DNA from: an uncultured Bacteroides sp.
Lineage (GTDB): Bacteria; Bacteroidota; Bacteroidia; Bacteroidales; Bacteroidaceae
Reading direction: 5' to 3'
Assembly (NCBI GenBank): GCA_944322285.1
Contig: CALUOR010000008.1
Coordinates: 35,986 to 99,985 of the forward strand
Length of the DNA stretch: 64,000 bases
Shown here piece after piece: positions 7,198 to 15,868 of the stretch (the first letter of the stretch is position 1; every line of letters starts with the position of its first letter). The notes under the pieces are model-generated. The model did not search any database and was not told the DNA's origin. It was given only the letters and a program-made list of their open reading frames with translations. The position numbers were made by a program, and so were the translations under genes.

Positions 7198-7352
7198 ATG
7201 ACACAAATAACACGTGGGAATCAGCTATGAATGCTATGAATGCAGCCTTAACGGACAATGGCTATAATTGGCAATGGAAGCCCAACAATGGAGAAGACAA
7301 GAGCACATTCCCATTGATAGTTGAAGAAACTGAGAAAGAAGAACAAAGCTAA
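7198..7352 (+). pseudogene. Displaced C-terminal end of fimbrillin 3
   Basis: In the -1 frame relative to the gene above, the sequence reads DDTNNTWESAMNAMNAALTD then NGYNWQWKPNNG and FPLIVEETEK, ending at TAA 7350-7352. 'W..AM.AMN.AL...GY.WQW' is the usual closing block of GLUG-bearing fimbrillins. The shift lies in or near the ATCATCAT run at 7186-7193. One indel restores a protein of about 597 aa. Confidence 0.7.
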
Positions 7353-7375
7353 ATAACTGCCCATATTTAGTTTAA

Positions 7376-7534
7376 TAAATGGGAATTTAGCGGGGCGGAG
7401 CCCCGCAATGTGCCAATGTGCTGATGTGCCAATGTGCTAATGCCCTGCGGCATGAGAACACGCCAGCGCAAACACAGCGCAGCCCCATTAGCACATTGAC
7501 ACATTAGCATATTAGCACATTAAATTATCATTTA
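7376..7534. repeat. Fold-back repeat element B (8-bp iterons)
   Basis: The terminal repeats TAAATGGGAATTTA (7376-7389) and TAAATTATCATTTA (7521-7534) are inverted copies at 12 of 14 positions. Inside are four 8-bp units AATGTGCC/T, a central stretch of about 50 bp starting ATGCCCTGCGGCATGAGAAC, then four inverted units AGCACATT-like. The whole is a near-identical inverted copy of element C (11293-11449). With the fimbrillin tail it fills the gene-free stretch 7198-7557. Confidence 0.8.
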
Positions 7535-7557
7535 GCACTTACATAGAAAAGAGTGCT

Positions 7558-9333
7558 TTATGCGAAAATATCGCTCCGTTGTACGTATGCGATGGTTTCG
7601 CCCTTGTTCACAACGTTGCCTTGCCGGGCGCATACCTCTACCACACGGCCGGTGAAGCCGGTATAGACGGGCTCGTACTCGCCCCACGGGGTGGAGATGT
7701 AGCAGAACACCTCGTCATGCTGGTATTTGCGGCCTACGAACGGGGCGGACGAAGGACCGTCTACCGACACTTCCCACAACACTTGCCCACGGCTGGGAGC
7801 AATAATGGGATCGGCCTTGGCACGCTTCAATTTCTTGATTTCTTCCTCCGACAAACCACCCTTGGCCATGGCGGCATCCTTGGCGCGCATCAACTCTTCT
7901 TCAAAACGTTTCTTGGCCACACCCGACTTGTAGTCGCGGTATTGGCGGTCGTGCATGGCCAGCTCAAAGAGTTCTTCATCGTCCTCGCCATAGTCCCAAC
8001 CATTCTCATCCATCTCCTTGCGGTAGGTGTCCAATGCATCGGGATAATTGGCTTGCGGGTCGGCATCGGTAAACTCGTAGCCTTTTGCTTTGGCCAGTTC
8101 GATGATTTCCGGAGCCAGGGGACCGGGCAGGCGTCCGCTCTTGCCTAGAATCATGTCCCACGTGTGGTTGTCTATCATTGTCCACCGTTCTTCACCCTTG
8201 ACCAGCTGCATGACGTTCATCAGGGCCACATTCTTGACGTATTGGCTGAAGGGAGTTACCAAGGGCGGATAGCCCAGTTTGGGCCATACATACTCCACTT
8301 CGTCGAAGAGCATCACCAGCAGGTCGTCCAGGCTCATAGGTTCCTGGCCTTTGCTCTTGAGGATAAGGTTGATGCCCGAGTGAACGCCTTTCAAGTCGGC
8401 CATCATGGAACCCATCATGCCGCCGGGCAGGCCGCACTTCAGCAGCAGAGACGACATGTGCTTGTTCGTCGGGTCCATGAAGTAACCCAGAAAGTCGTCT
8501 ATGAACTCTTGCGTCAGGGCACGGGTATGCATGTAGGCTTTCATGTTGATGTCCGGCACCTGGAAGCCTTTGTCTTTCAGCATGGCCTGCACGGATATAA
8601 CATCGGGATGCACTTTCCCCCACGACATCGGTTCCATGGCCACGTCAATGATGTCCGCCCCGGCCTCGCATACTTCGAGGATGGAGGCCATGGAGAGGCC
8701 CGGTCCGCTATGCCCGTGATACTGGATGAGCACCTGCGGATGGCGTTCCTTGATGGTCTTGGTCAGGCGTCCCAACATACCCGGTCGTCCGATGCCCGCC
8801 ATGTCCTTGAGGCAGATTTCGGGCGCGCCTGCCTCTACCAGCTTGTCGGCAATGGCCGCGTAATATTCCACGGTGTGCACGGGCGAGTAGGTGATACACA
8901 GGGTAGCTTGGGGAATCATACCCGCCTCGAGCGCGTACTTGATGGAGGGAATGATGTTGCGCGTCTCGTTCAAGCCACAGAAGATGCGGGTAATGTCCAC
9001 ACCTTGTGCGTGCTTTACGCGATACATCAGGCGACGCACATCGGCAGGGACGGGATACATACGCAGGGCGTTCAATCCGCGGTCCAGCATGTGCGTCTGT
9101 ATGCCCGCCTCGTGGAAGGGCTTGGTGAAGGCGCGCACGGCCTTGTTGGGATTCTCGCCATAGAGCAGGTTGACTTGCTCGAAGGCACCTCCGTTGGTTT
9201 CTACGCGGGCGAAGCAACCCATGTCAATGATGGACGGGGCTACGCGCACCAGCTGGTCAACGCGCGGCTGATACTTGCCGGACGATTGCCACATGTCTCG
9301 ATAGACGAGGCTGAACTTGATTTCCTTTTTCAT
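7558..9333 (-). CDS. Carboxyltransferase (pyruvate carboxylase B/oxaloacetate decarboxylase alpha type) with lysine-less biotinyl domain
   Basis: A 591-aa cytosolic protein. YRDMWQSS (residues 11-18) matches the RDxxQS start of the DRE-TIM carboxyltransferase barrel, with D13 as metal ligand; LKDMAG supplies the conserved lysine K176 and QYHGHSG the metal histidines H206 and H208. A conserved carboxylase region (about 280-440) and a charged linker follow. The last 75 residues (GQVLWEVSVDG ... GFTGRVVEVCARQGNVVNKG) look like a biotinyl-carrier fold, but where AMKM should be the sequence reads STPWGEYEP, with no lysine. It probably moves carboxyl groups using a separate carrier, or the domain is structural. 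A -7 box (minus) is at 9390-9397. The exact substrate is not determinable. Confidence 0.8.
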   Translation of the reverse strand: MKKEIKFSLVYRDMWQSSGKYQPRVDQLVRVAPSIIDMGCFARVETNGGAFEQVNLLYGENPNKAVRAFTKPFHEAGIQTHMLDRGLNALRMYPVPADVRRLMYRVKHAQGVDITRIFCGLNETRNIIPSIKYALEAGMIPQATLCITYSPVHTVEYYAAIADKLVEAGAPEICLKDMAGIGRPGMLGRLTKTIKERHPQVLIQYHGHSGPGLSMASILEVCEAGADIIDVAMEPMSWGKVHPDVISVQAMLKDKGFQVPDINMKAYMHTRALTQEFIDDFLGYFMDPTNKHMSSLLLKCGLPGGMMGSMMADLKGVHSGINLILKSKGQEPMSLDDLLVMLFDEVEYVWPKLGYPPLVTPFSQYVKNVALMNVMQLVKGEERWTMIDNHTWDMILGKSGRLPGPLAPEIIELAKAKGYEFTDADPQANYPDALDTYRKEMDENGWDYGEDDEELFELAMHDRQYRDYKSGVAKKRFEEELMRAKDAAMAKGGLSEEEIKKLKRAKADPIIAPSRGQVLWEVSVDGPSSAPFVGRKYQHDEVFCYISTPWGEYEPVYTGFTGRVVEVCARQGNVVNKGETIAYVQRSDIFA

Positions 9334-9389
9334 AGCATCAAAAAGATAATAATTCGTTTCTACAATTTCTGTAATTGTTATACCTTTTA

Positions 9390-9397
9390 CAAATATA
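9390..9397 (-). promoter_or_regulatory. -7 box of the carboxyltransferase gene
   Basis: TATATTTG on the minus strand places the start near 9385, 52 nt before the ATG. It is divergent from the box at 9478. Confidence 0.5.
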
Positions 9398-9477
9398 AAG
9401 CTTTCTTTTCGATTTGTCGGTATATTCTTGCGGAAAATATTCAGAGAAAAGATATGTTATATATCATATTAAAATGC

Positions 9478-9485
9478 TATCTTTG
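9478..9485 (+). promoter_or_regulatory. -7 box of the AraC-family gene
   Basis: TATCTTTG; expected start near 9490, 17 nt before ATG 9507. No convincing TTTG lies at -33. Confidence 0.5.
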
Positions 9486-9506
9486 CAAAAAAAGAAAACT
9501 GACCCC

Positions 9507-10340
9507 ATGGAATTTCCTCACGTAGACCTCCCGGTTGACATTATCGCCTGGACGGACGTCACCGAAGACATCCTGAACATATACAAGCAATCGTGCCGGC
9601 TCAAAGCCTGCATCTTCGCCCTCTGCCTTGAAGGCTCCCTGAAGGTGAGCATCAACCTGATGGACACGGAAGTGAAACAGGGCGACTTCATCACCCTCTT
9701 GCCGGGCAGCCTTATCCAGTTTTACGGGCAGAAGGGACGGGTGCGCCTGGGCTTTGTGGGTTTTTCGGAGAATTGCCATTCGGGCGCCGGCCTGATGTCG
9801 CCCACTCCAAGTGTCTATCCGAACTTGGCGGAGAATCCCATTGTTCACGCCAATGACACCATCGCGTCCTACATGGCAGACTATTTTGCCTTGCTGGGAC
9901 GTATCACCACCGGCCCTTATCCGCCCGACACCAACATGGCCCGCAATATATTGAACAACCTGCTCTATGTGGTCAATCGCATGTACATCCGCCTTCAACT
10001 GGGGTCGGACAGGGCGCGTAGCCGGGCAGAGGAAATCTGCCACAGGCTGGTGCAACTGGTCTTTGAGCACTATGCGCACGAACGCCGGGCGCAATTCTAT
10101 GCCGACAAGATGGGCATCTCGCTGCAACATCTCAGTACTACGGTGAAGCAAGTGACGGGACGTAACGTGATGGACATCATAGCCCATGTAGTGATGGTGG
10201 ACGTGAAGGCCAAGCTGAAATCCACGAACATGACCGTTCAGGAGATAGCTTATTCGCTCAACTTTCCGAACCCGTCCTTCTTCGGCAAATATTTCAAGCG
10301 GCATATGGGCATGACGCCGCAAGAATACAGGAATAGTTAG
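9507..10340 (+). CDS. AraC-family transcriptional regulator
   Basis: A 277-aa protein. I chose ATG 9507 (MEFPHVDLPVDI) because it follows the -7 box at 9478; codons upstream would lie before the transcription start. The N-terminal half is a small-molecule-sensing barrel (VKQGDFITLLPGSLIQFYG is cupin-like). The C-terminal 95 residues form the double helix-turn-helix: FYADKMGISLQHLSTTVKQV and MTVQEIAYSLNFPNPSFFGK, closing with the family's HMGMTPQEYR. It is divergent from the carboxyltransferase gene, so local control of that gene is a reasonable inference but not shown. Confidence 0.9.
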   Translation: MEFPHVDLPVDIIAWTDVTEDILNIYKQSCRLKACIFALCLEGSLKVSINLMDTEVKQGDFITLLPGSLIQFYGQKGRVRLGFVGFSENCHSGAGLMSPTPSVYPNLAENPIVHANDTIASYMADYFALLGRITTGPYPPDTNMARNILNNLLYVVNRMYIRLQLGSDRARSRAEEICHRLVQLVFEHYAHERRAQFYADKMGISLQHLSTTVKQVTGRNVMDIIAHVVMVDVKAKLKSTNMTVQEIAYSLNFPNPSFFGKYFKRHMGMTPQEYRNS

Positions 10341-10398
10341 TGACGGAAATGCCGCTAAAAAATCCTTCTTTTTTGCATGAAGTTCGGACAATAAAGCT

Positions 10399-10406
10399 TA
10401 TATTTG
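10399..10406 (+). promoter_or_regulatory. -7 box before the DUF3298-like lipoprotein gene
   Basis: TATATTTG; expected start near 10411, 45 nt before ATG 10456. Confidence 0.4.
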
Positions 10407-10455
10407 TCGGAAGTGAATTTATAACATATTATTGTTTTTCTAACAAAACACGTTT

Positions 10456-11295
10456 ATGAAAAAGCAAAATGCCAGCTTGTTTGCCGTTCTGCTTGCGGCA
10501 AGTACGTTTTTCTTTGCATGTACCGACAAAGTGAAAAAAGATGCCGGCGCCTTGGAATTTGATAGCTTGCAGGTAAACCGCACCGAACATCTCTTCGGGG
10601 ATACCGCTAAACCGGCATGCAACATTGTGATGAACATCGCTTTTGTAAAGCAATCCTCCGACTCCGTCATGAAGGATAGTCTCAACACATTCATGATGGC
10701 TATGTGTCTGGGAGACAAATACATGAATCAGACTCCTGCCGGTGCGATAACCGCTTATGCGGATAATTACGTCAAGAGCTACCGCAGCGACTTGGAGCCG
10801 ATGTACAACAAGGAAAGCCTGGAGGATAACGTTGGGGCCTGGTATTCCTATTATAAAGGGATAGAAGGCCGCGTGCAATACTATCGCAAGGACTTGCTTG
10901 TCTACCGGATGGATTTCAACGAATACACCGGAGGGGCGCATGGCATCTATATGTCTTCGTTTCTCAATATGGACCTGAAGACACTTACTCCCATCCGCTT
11001 GGCTGACCTCTTTGTGCCCGACTATGAGTTGGCACTGACCGACTTGCTGTGGAACCAGCTGATGGCCGACAACAACGTGGCTACGCACGAGGAATTGGAA
11101 GACATGGGCTATACCAGCACAGGCGACCTGACTCCCACGGAAAACTTCTACTTGAGCGAGGAGGGCATTACTTTCTATTACAACGTGTACGAGATTGCTC
11201 CCTACGTCATGGGTCCCGTGAAAATCACCCTGCCCTTCGATGCCGTACGCCATCTGCTGAGTGATTCAAAGCTGATTGAGAATATTGAACGGTGA
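10456..11295 (+). CDS. DUF3298/RsiV-like lipoprotein
   Basis: A 279-aa protein. MKKQNASLFAVLLAASTFFF leads to lipobox ACTDK with Cys22. The N-terminal part has the DUF4163-like pattern; the core YRMDFNEYTGGAHGIYMSSF followed by NMDLKTLTPIRLADLF is the hallmark 'eY.GGAHg......n.d..tG..l.L.dlf' of DUF3298 proteins, whose best-known member is the RsiV anti-sigma factor that binds lysozyme. FYYNVYEIAPYVMGPVKITL is the matching C-terminal block. It is predicted to sit on the outer or inner membrane facing the periplasm. Its role here is unknown. The stop codon lies inside the edge of repeat element C. Confidence 0.8.
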   Translation: MKKQNASLFAVLLAASTFFFACTDKVKKDAGALEFDSLQVNRTEHLFGDTAKPACNIVMNIAFVKQSSDSVMKDSLNTFMMAMCLGDKYMNQTPAGAITAYADNYVKSYRSDLEPMYNKESLEDNVGAWYSYYKGIEGRVQYYRKDLLVYRMDFNEYTGGAHGIYMSSFLNMDLKTLTPIRLADLFVPDYELALTDLLWNQLMADNNVATHEELEDMGYTSTGDLTPTENFYLSEEGITFYYNVYEIAPYVMGPVKITLPFDAVRHLLSDSKLIENIER

Positions 11296-11449
11296 ATGAT
11301 ATTTTAATGTGCTAATATGCTAATGTGCCAATGTGCTAATGGGGCTGCGCTGTGTTTGTGCTGGCGTGTTCTCATGCCGCAGGGCATTAGCACATTGGCA
11401 TATTAGCACATTGACACATTGCGGGCTCCGCCCGCTAAATTCCCATTTA
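11293..11449. repeat. Fold-back repeat element C, inverted copy of B
   Basis: The ends TGAATGATATTTTA (11293-11306) and TAAATTCCCATTTA (11436-11449) correspond to the right and left ends of element B in reverse. The iterons and the central CTGCGCTGTGTTTGTGCTGG segment match B with few changes. The element begins on the stop codon of the lipoprotein gene and ends 7 bp before the rsmG start, so it makes up the whole intergenic region. Confidence 0.8.
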
Positions 11450-11456
11450 TAAAATT

Positions 11457-12077
11457 ATGGATATAATAACGAACTATTTCCCCGGCCTTAGCGAAACACA
11501 GTTGCGGCAATACGCCGCACTGGGTGACCTCTACACAGAGTGGAACGCCAAAATAAACGTCATTTCGCGTAAGGACATCGGAAACCTCTACGAGCATCAT
11601 GTGCTTCACTCCTTGGGCATTGCCAAGGTTATTCACTTTAAGCCCGGTACAGAGCTGATGGACTTGGGCACGGGAGGCGGATTTCCCGGTATTCCGCTGG
11701 CCATCCTTTTCCCCGAATGCCGTTTCCATTTGGTGGACAGTATCGGCAAGAAGGTGCGTGTAGCGATGGAAGTGGCGCAAAGCATCGGGCTGGAGAATGT
11801 CACCTTCAGTCACGCACGTGCCGAGGAGATAAAGACGAAGTATGACTTTGTGGTGAGCCGTGCCGTGATGCCCTTGCCCGACCTGATAAAGATTGTGCGC
11901 AAGAATATCGCTTCCGTCCAGCACAATGCCTTGCCCAATGGTCTGCTCTGCCTGAAAGGCGGAGAATTGGCGGGAGAAATAGCCCCCTTCAAGCAAAAGG
12001 TCATGGAATGGAATCTGAGCGACTATTTCGCCGAAGACTATTTCGAGACTAAAAAGGTCGTATTCGTTGCGGTATAA
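11457..12077 (+). CDS. rsmG: 16S rRNA (guanine527-N7)-methyltransferase RsmG
   Basis: A 206-aa protein of normal length. WNAKINVISRKD and HHVLHSLGIAK are conserved GidB/RsmG N-terminal blocks; LMDLGTGGGFPGIPLAILFP is the S-adenosylmethionine-binding motif, and DFVVSRAVMPLPDL the later motif. It methylates G527 of 16S rRNA in the cytoplasm. It leads a plus-strand group with the MBL hydrolase (14-bp gap) and gcvP (29-bp gap). No -7 box is visible in the repeat element before it, so transcription may come from the lipoprotein gene upstream or from within the repeat. Confidence 0.95.
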   Translation: MDIITNYFPGLSETQLRQYAALGDLYTEWNAKINVISRKDIGNLYEHHVLHSLGIAKVIHFKPGTELMDLGTGGGFPGIPLAILFPECRFHLVDSIGKKVRVAMEVAQSIGLENVTFSHARAEEIKTKYDFVVSRAVMPLPDLIKIVRKNIASVQHNALPNGLLCLKGGELAGEIAPFKQKVMEWNLSDYFAEDYFETKKVVFVAV

Positions 12078-12091
12078 TAAATTCACACACC

Positions 12092-12739
12092 ATGAAAATA
12101 AAGAGATTCGAATTCAACATGTTTCCCGTCAACTGCTATGTGTTGTGGGACGAAACGAACGAGGCGGTCGTCATAGACCCCGGTTGTTATTTCGAGGAAG
12201 AGAAAGCACAACTCAAAGGATTCATCAACGACTTCAACCTCCAGGTGAAGCACTTGCTGAACACCCATCTGCACTTGGACCACATCTTTGGCAATCCGTT
12301 CATGCTGAAGGAATTTGGCCTGAAAGCCGAAGCCAATCAGGCAGACGAGTTTTGGATAGAGGAAGCGCCAAAGCAGAGCCGCATGTTCGGTTATCACCTG
12401 AAGGAACAGCCCGTACCCTTGGGCGGATATTTGCACGATGGAGATATTGTAACCTTTGGACATACACGCCTGGAGTGCATTCACGTGCCCGGACACTCGC
12501 CGGGCAGCCTGGTATTTTATTGTGCGGCCGAGCATTGCATGTTTTCCGGCGACGTACTCTTTCAGGGGAGCATCGGCCGGGCCGACTTGGCGGGAGGCAA
12601 CTTTGATGAGCTGATAGACCACATCTGTAGCCGTTTGTTCATTCTCCCCAATGATACGGTGGTTTATCCGGGTCATGGCGCACCTACCACCATTGGCATT
12701 GAGAAAGCCGAAAATCCGTTTTTTAGGAATTCACATTAG
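12092..12739 (+). CDS. MBL-fold metal hydrolase (glyoxalase II-like)
   Basis: A 215-aa protein. NTHLHLDHIFGN carries the HxHxDH metal site (H59, H61, D63, H64); VPGHSPGSLVFY and FSGDVLFQGSIGRADL provide the third histidine and bridging aspartate, and VYPGHGAPTTIG the last histidine. It lacks the C-terminal substrate domain of true glyoxalase II, so its substrate (a thioester or similar small ester) is open. Cytosolic. It lies 14 bp after rsmG and 29 bp before gcvP. Confidence 0.9.
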   Translation: MKIKRFEFNMFPVNCYVLWDETNEAVVIDPGCYFEEEKAQLKGFINDFNLQVKHLLNTHLHLDHIFGNPFMLKEFGLKAEANQADEFWIEEAPKQSRMFGYHLKEQPVPLGGYLHDGDIVTFGHTRLECIHVPGHSPGSLVFYCAAEHCMFSGDVLFQGSIGRADLAGGNFDELIDHICSRLFILPNDTVVYPGHGAPTTIGIEKAENPFFRNSH

Positions 12740-12768
12740 TATATTCGTACATTAAAATATAAAGAAAT

Positions 12769-15618
12769 ATGATAAACGATTTACTTCCTCATCGTCATAT
12801 TGGCATTAATAAGGACGATGAAGCCATTATGCTCCGCAAAATTGGAGTTCCCAGCTTGGATGAGCTGATAGACAAGACTCTTCCGGCCAACATCCGTTTG
12901 AAAGAACCGCTGGCTCTGCCCGAACCTATGACGGAATACGAGTTTGCCCGGCACATAGCCGCTTTGGCCTCTAAGAACAAACTTTATACCACATACATAG
13001 GTATGGGATGGTATGGCAGTATTACACCTGCCGTTATCCAGCGCAATGTGTTCGAAAATCCCGTGTGGTACACTTCCTACACGCCCTATCAGACGGAGGT
13101 ATCCCAGGGACGTTTGGAAGCCTTGATGAACTTCCAGACTGCTGTATGCGACCTTACGGGCATGCCCTTGGCCAACTGCTCTTTGCTGGATGAGGCTACG
13201 GCCGCAGCAGAAGCTGTCACTATGATGTATGCCTTGCGTACCCGTCCGCAGCAGAAGGCCGGGGCCAACGTGGTATTTGTAGACGAACATATCTTCCCGC
13301 AGACTTTGGCCGTGATGACCACCCGTGCCATTCCTCAGGGTATCACCCTGCGTACGGGCAAATTCAGCGAAGCCGAGCTGACGCCGGATGTCTTTGCCTG
13401 CGTGTTGCAATACCCCAACTCCGATGGATGTGTGGAAGATTATCGTGCGTTCGTAGAGCGCGCTCACGAAGCCGGATGTAAAGTGGCTGTGGCAGCTGAT
13501 ATATTGAGCCTTGCTCTGTTGACCCCTCCGGGCGAATGGGGAGCTGACATTGTGTTCGGAACGACCCAGCGTTTAGGTACGCCAATGTTCTACGGAGGTC
13601 CTTCCGCCGCTTATTTCGCCACGCGCGACGAGTATAAGCGCAACATGCCGGGGCGCATTATCGGATGGTCGAAGGATAAGTATGGCAAGCTTTGCTACCG
13701 CATGGCCCTACAAACGCGCGAGCAACACATCAAGCGCGAGAAAGCCACCTCGAACATCTGTACCGCTCAAGCCCTGCTTGCCACCATGGCCGGATTCTAT
13801 GCCGTGTATCACGGACAAGAAGGCATCCGTACGATCGCCCGGCGCATTCATAGCATAGCCGTGTTCATGGAGGCGGAGTTGACAAAAATGGGATATCGCC
13901 AGCTCAATGCCCAGTATTTTGACACACTTCGTTTTGCATTGCCCGAGCAAGTGTCCGTTGACCAAATACAAGCCATTGCGTTGAGCAAGAAAGTGAACTT
14001 GCGCTATTTTGAAAATAATGAAGTGGGCTTCAGCATTGATGAAACTACCGATATAGCCGATGTCAATGTCCTGCTTTCCATCTTTGCCATAGCTGCCGAG
14101 AAGGATTGGGAGAAAGTCAATGACGTGCCTGATGGATGCACTATTGACTCCGCTTTGTGCCGCCAAAGTCCGTTCCTGACGCACGAAGTCTTCTGCAAGT
14201 ATCACACGGAGACCGAAATGATGCGTTATATCAAGCGTCTCGACCGGAAAGATATTTCCTTGGCTCACTCCATGATATCGCTCGGCTCATGCACCATGAA
14301 ACTTAATGCAGCCGCCGAGATGCTTCCCCTGAGCCGTCCTGAATTCATGAACCTTCATCCGCTGGTGCCCGAAGACCAGGCCGAAGGCTATGCAGAACTA
14401 ATAAACAACCTTTGCGAGGAATTGAAGGTCATTACGGGCATGGCAGGCGTAAGTCTCCAACCCAACTCGGGAGCCGCAGGAGAGTACACCGGTTTGCGTG
14501 TTATCCGTGCTTACTTGGAAAGCATCGGGCAAGGAAGCCGAAACAAAATATTAATACCGGCCTCGGCTCACGGCACCAACCCAGCCAGTTGCGTGCAAGC
14601 CGGATTTACTCCCGTGACCTGCGCTTGCGATGAACATGGTAACGTGGACATGAACGACCTGCGCCAAAAAGCGGAAGAGAATCGTGATGAATTGGCTGCC
14701 CTTATGATAACCTATCCGTCCACTCACGGCATCTTTGAGACGGAGATTGTAGAAATATGCCATATCATTCACGCTTGCGGTGCGCAAGTCTACATGGACG
14801 GCGCCAACATGAATGCCCAGGTAGGTCTGACCAGCCCCGGATTCATTGGAGCAGACGTATGCCACTTGAACTTGCACAAGACATTTGCTTCACCTCATGG
14901 CGGCGGCGGTCCCGGTGTAGGTCCCATCTGCGTGGCTCCTCATCTGGTGCCTTTCCTGCCCGGACATGCGAATTGGGGGAATGCCACCAATGAAGTTTCG
15001 GCCGCGCCTTATGGAAGCGCCGGTATCCTGCCCATTACTTATGGTTATATCCGCATGATGGGAGCCGAAGGATTGACTCGTGCCACGAAGATTGCCATCC
15101 TCAACGCCAATTATCTGGCTGCTTGTTTGCAAGACACGTATGGCATTGTCTATCGGGGTGCGCAAGGCTTTGTCGGGCATGAGATGATATTGGAGTGTCG
15201 TAAACTGCACGAAGAAACAGGCATTAGTGAGAATGACATCGCTAAGCGTCTTATGGATTATGGTTATCATGCGCCCACGCTTTCCTTCCCCGTACACGGT
15301 ACGCTGATGGTAGAACCTACTGAAAGCGAGAGTTTGGCTGAGTTGGATAACTTTGTGGATGTAATGCTTCACATTTGGAACGAGATACAAGAAGTGAAAG
15401 AAGGACGCGCGGATAAAGTGGATAATGTTTTGCTCAACGCTCCGCATCCTGAATACGAAGTGGTAGCTGATAGCTGGGAGCATAGTTACACTCGCCAGAA
15501 AGCGGCTTATCCTACGGAGGCAGTGCGCGAAAATAAATTCTGGATTAATGTAGCCCGCGTGGACAATACGTTGGGTGACAGAAAGTTGCTTGCTACCCGT
15601 TGCGGTAAGTTTGAGTAA
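12769..15618 (+). CDS. gcvP: Glycine dehydrogenase (decarboxylating), P protein
   Basis: A 949-aa fused (alpha plus beta) P protein, full length. It starts MINDLLPHRHIGINKDDEAIM, the usual 'HIGp...e...ML...G' opening. The pyridoxal-phosphate lysine is K704 in HLNLHKTFASPHGGGGPG; SLGSCTMKLNAAAEMLPLSR and QPNSGAAGEYTGLRVI are further conserved blocks. It decarboxylates glycine and passes the aminomethyl group to lipoylated H protein. The T and H genes are not in the window. No glycine riboswitch is visible upstream. Confidence 0.97.
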   Translation: MINDLLPHRHIGINKDDEAIMLRKIGVPSLDELIDKTLPANIRLKEPLALPEPMTEYEFARHIAALASKNKLYTTYIGMGWYGSITPAVIQRNVFENPVWYTSYTPYQTEVSQGRLEALMNFQTAVCDLTGMPLANCSLLDEATAAAEAVTMMYALRTRPQQKAGANVVFVDEHIFPQTLAVMTTRAIPQGITLRTGKFSEAELTPDVFACVLQYPNSDGCVEDYRAFVERAHEAGCKVAVAADILSLALLTPPGEWGADIVFGTTQRLGTPMFYGGPSAAYFATRDEYKRNMPGRIIGWSKDKYGKLCYRMALQTREQHIKREKATSNICTAQALLATMAGFYAVYHGQEGIRTIARRIHSIAVFMEAELTKMGYRQLNAQYFDTLRFALPEQVSVDQIQAIALSKKVNLRYFENNEVGFSIDETTDIADVNVLLSIFAIAAEKDWEKVNDVPDGCTIDSALCRQSPFLTHEVFCKYHTETEMMRYIKRLDRKDISLAHSMISLGSCTMKLNAAAEMLPLSRPEFMNLHPLVPEDQAEGYAELINNLCEELKVITGMAGVSLQPNSGAAGEYTGLRVIRAYLESIGQGSRNKILIPASAHGTNPASCVQAGFTPVTCACDEHGNVDMNDLRQKAEENRDELAALMITYPSTHGIFETEIVEICHIIHACGAQVYMDGANMNAQVGLTSPGFIGADVCHLNLHKTFASPHGGGGPGVGPICVAPHLVPFLPGHANWGNATNEVSAAPYGSAGILPITYGYIRMMGAEGLTRATKIAILNANYLAACLQDTYGIVYRGAQGFVGHEMILECRKLHEETGISENDIAKRLMDYGYHAPTLSFPVHGTLMVEPTESESLAELDNFVDVMLHIWNEIQEVKEGRADKVDNVLLNAPHPEYEVVADSWEHSYTRQKAAYPTEAVRENKFWINVARVDNTLGDRKLLATRCGKFE

Positions 15619-15709
15619 CATCAAAAAAACAATTGAGGGTGTGTCGGAATGATAGTAACTTTACATTATGATACACCTTCATTTTTCTAAGTAAGTGTAC
15701 AGAATTAAC

Positions 15710-15819
15710 TTATACTATGGCACACAGATAACACTGATTTAACAGATGACCACAGATATTATTAAAAAATAATCTGTGCAAATCAGTCTCATCTGTGTCA
15801 TCTGTGTGCTATAAGATAA
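15710..15819. repeat. Fold-back repeat element D (GGCACACAG core)
   Basis: TATGGCACACAGATAACACT (about 15714) and its inverted partner CATCTGTGTGCTATA (15799-15813) share the core of element A; the ends TTATACTATGG / CTATAAGATAA form an imperfect inverted repeat. It lies in the gap between convergent gcvP and the sulfatase gene. A weaker hairpin (GGTGTGTC/GATACACC, about 15639-15677) may end gcvP transcription. Confidence 0.65.
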
Positions 15820-15868
15820 TTTTGATTAGTTACTTATCATATTTAAATTATACGCTGCATGTAAAATG

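Noticed and set aside
8164-9525. A 453-codon open frame on the plus strand opposite the carboxyltransferase gene
   Set aside because: It is the complement of a well-conserved gene with GC-rich third positions; its translation is rich in His, Gly and Val with no recognisable domain.
12740-12768. Glycine riboswitch before gcvP
   Set aside because: The gap is only 29 bp with no room for an aptamer, and none is visible further upstream.
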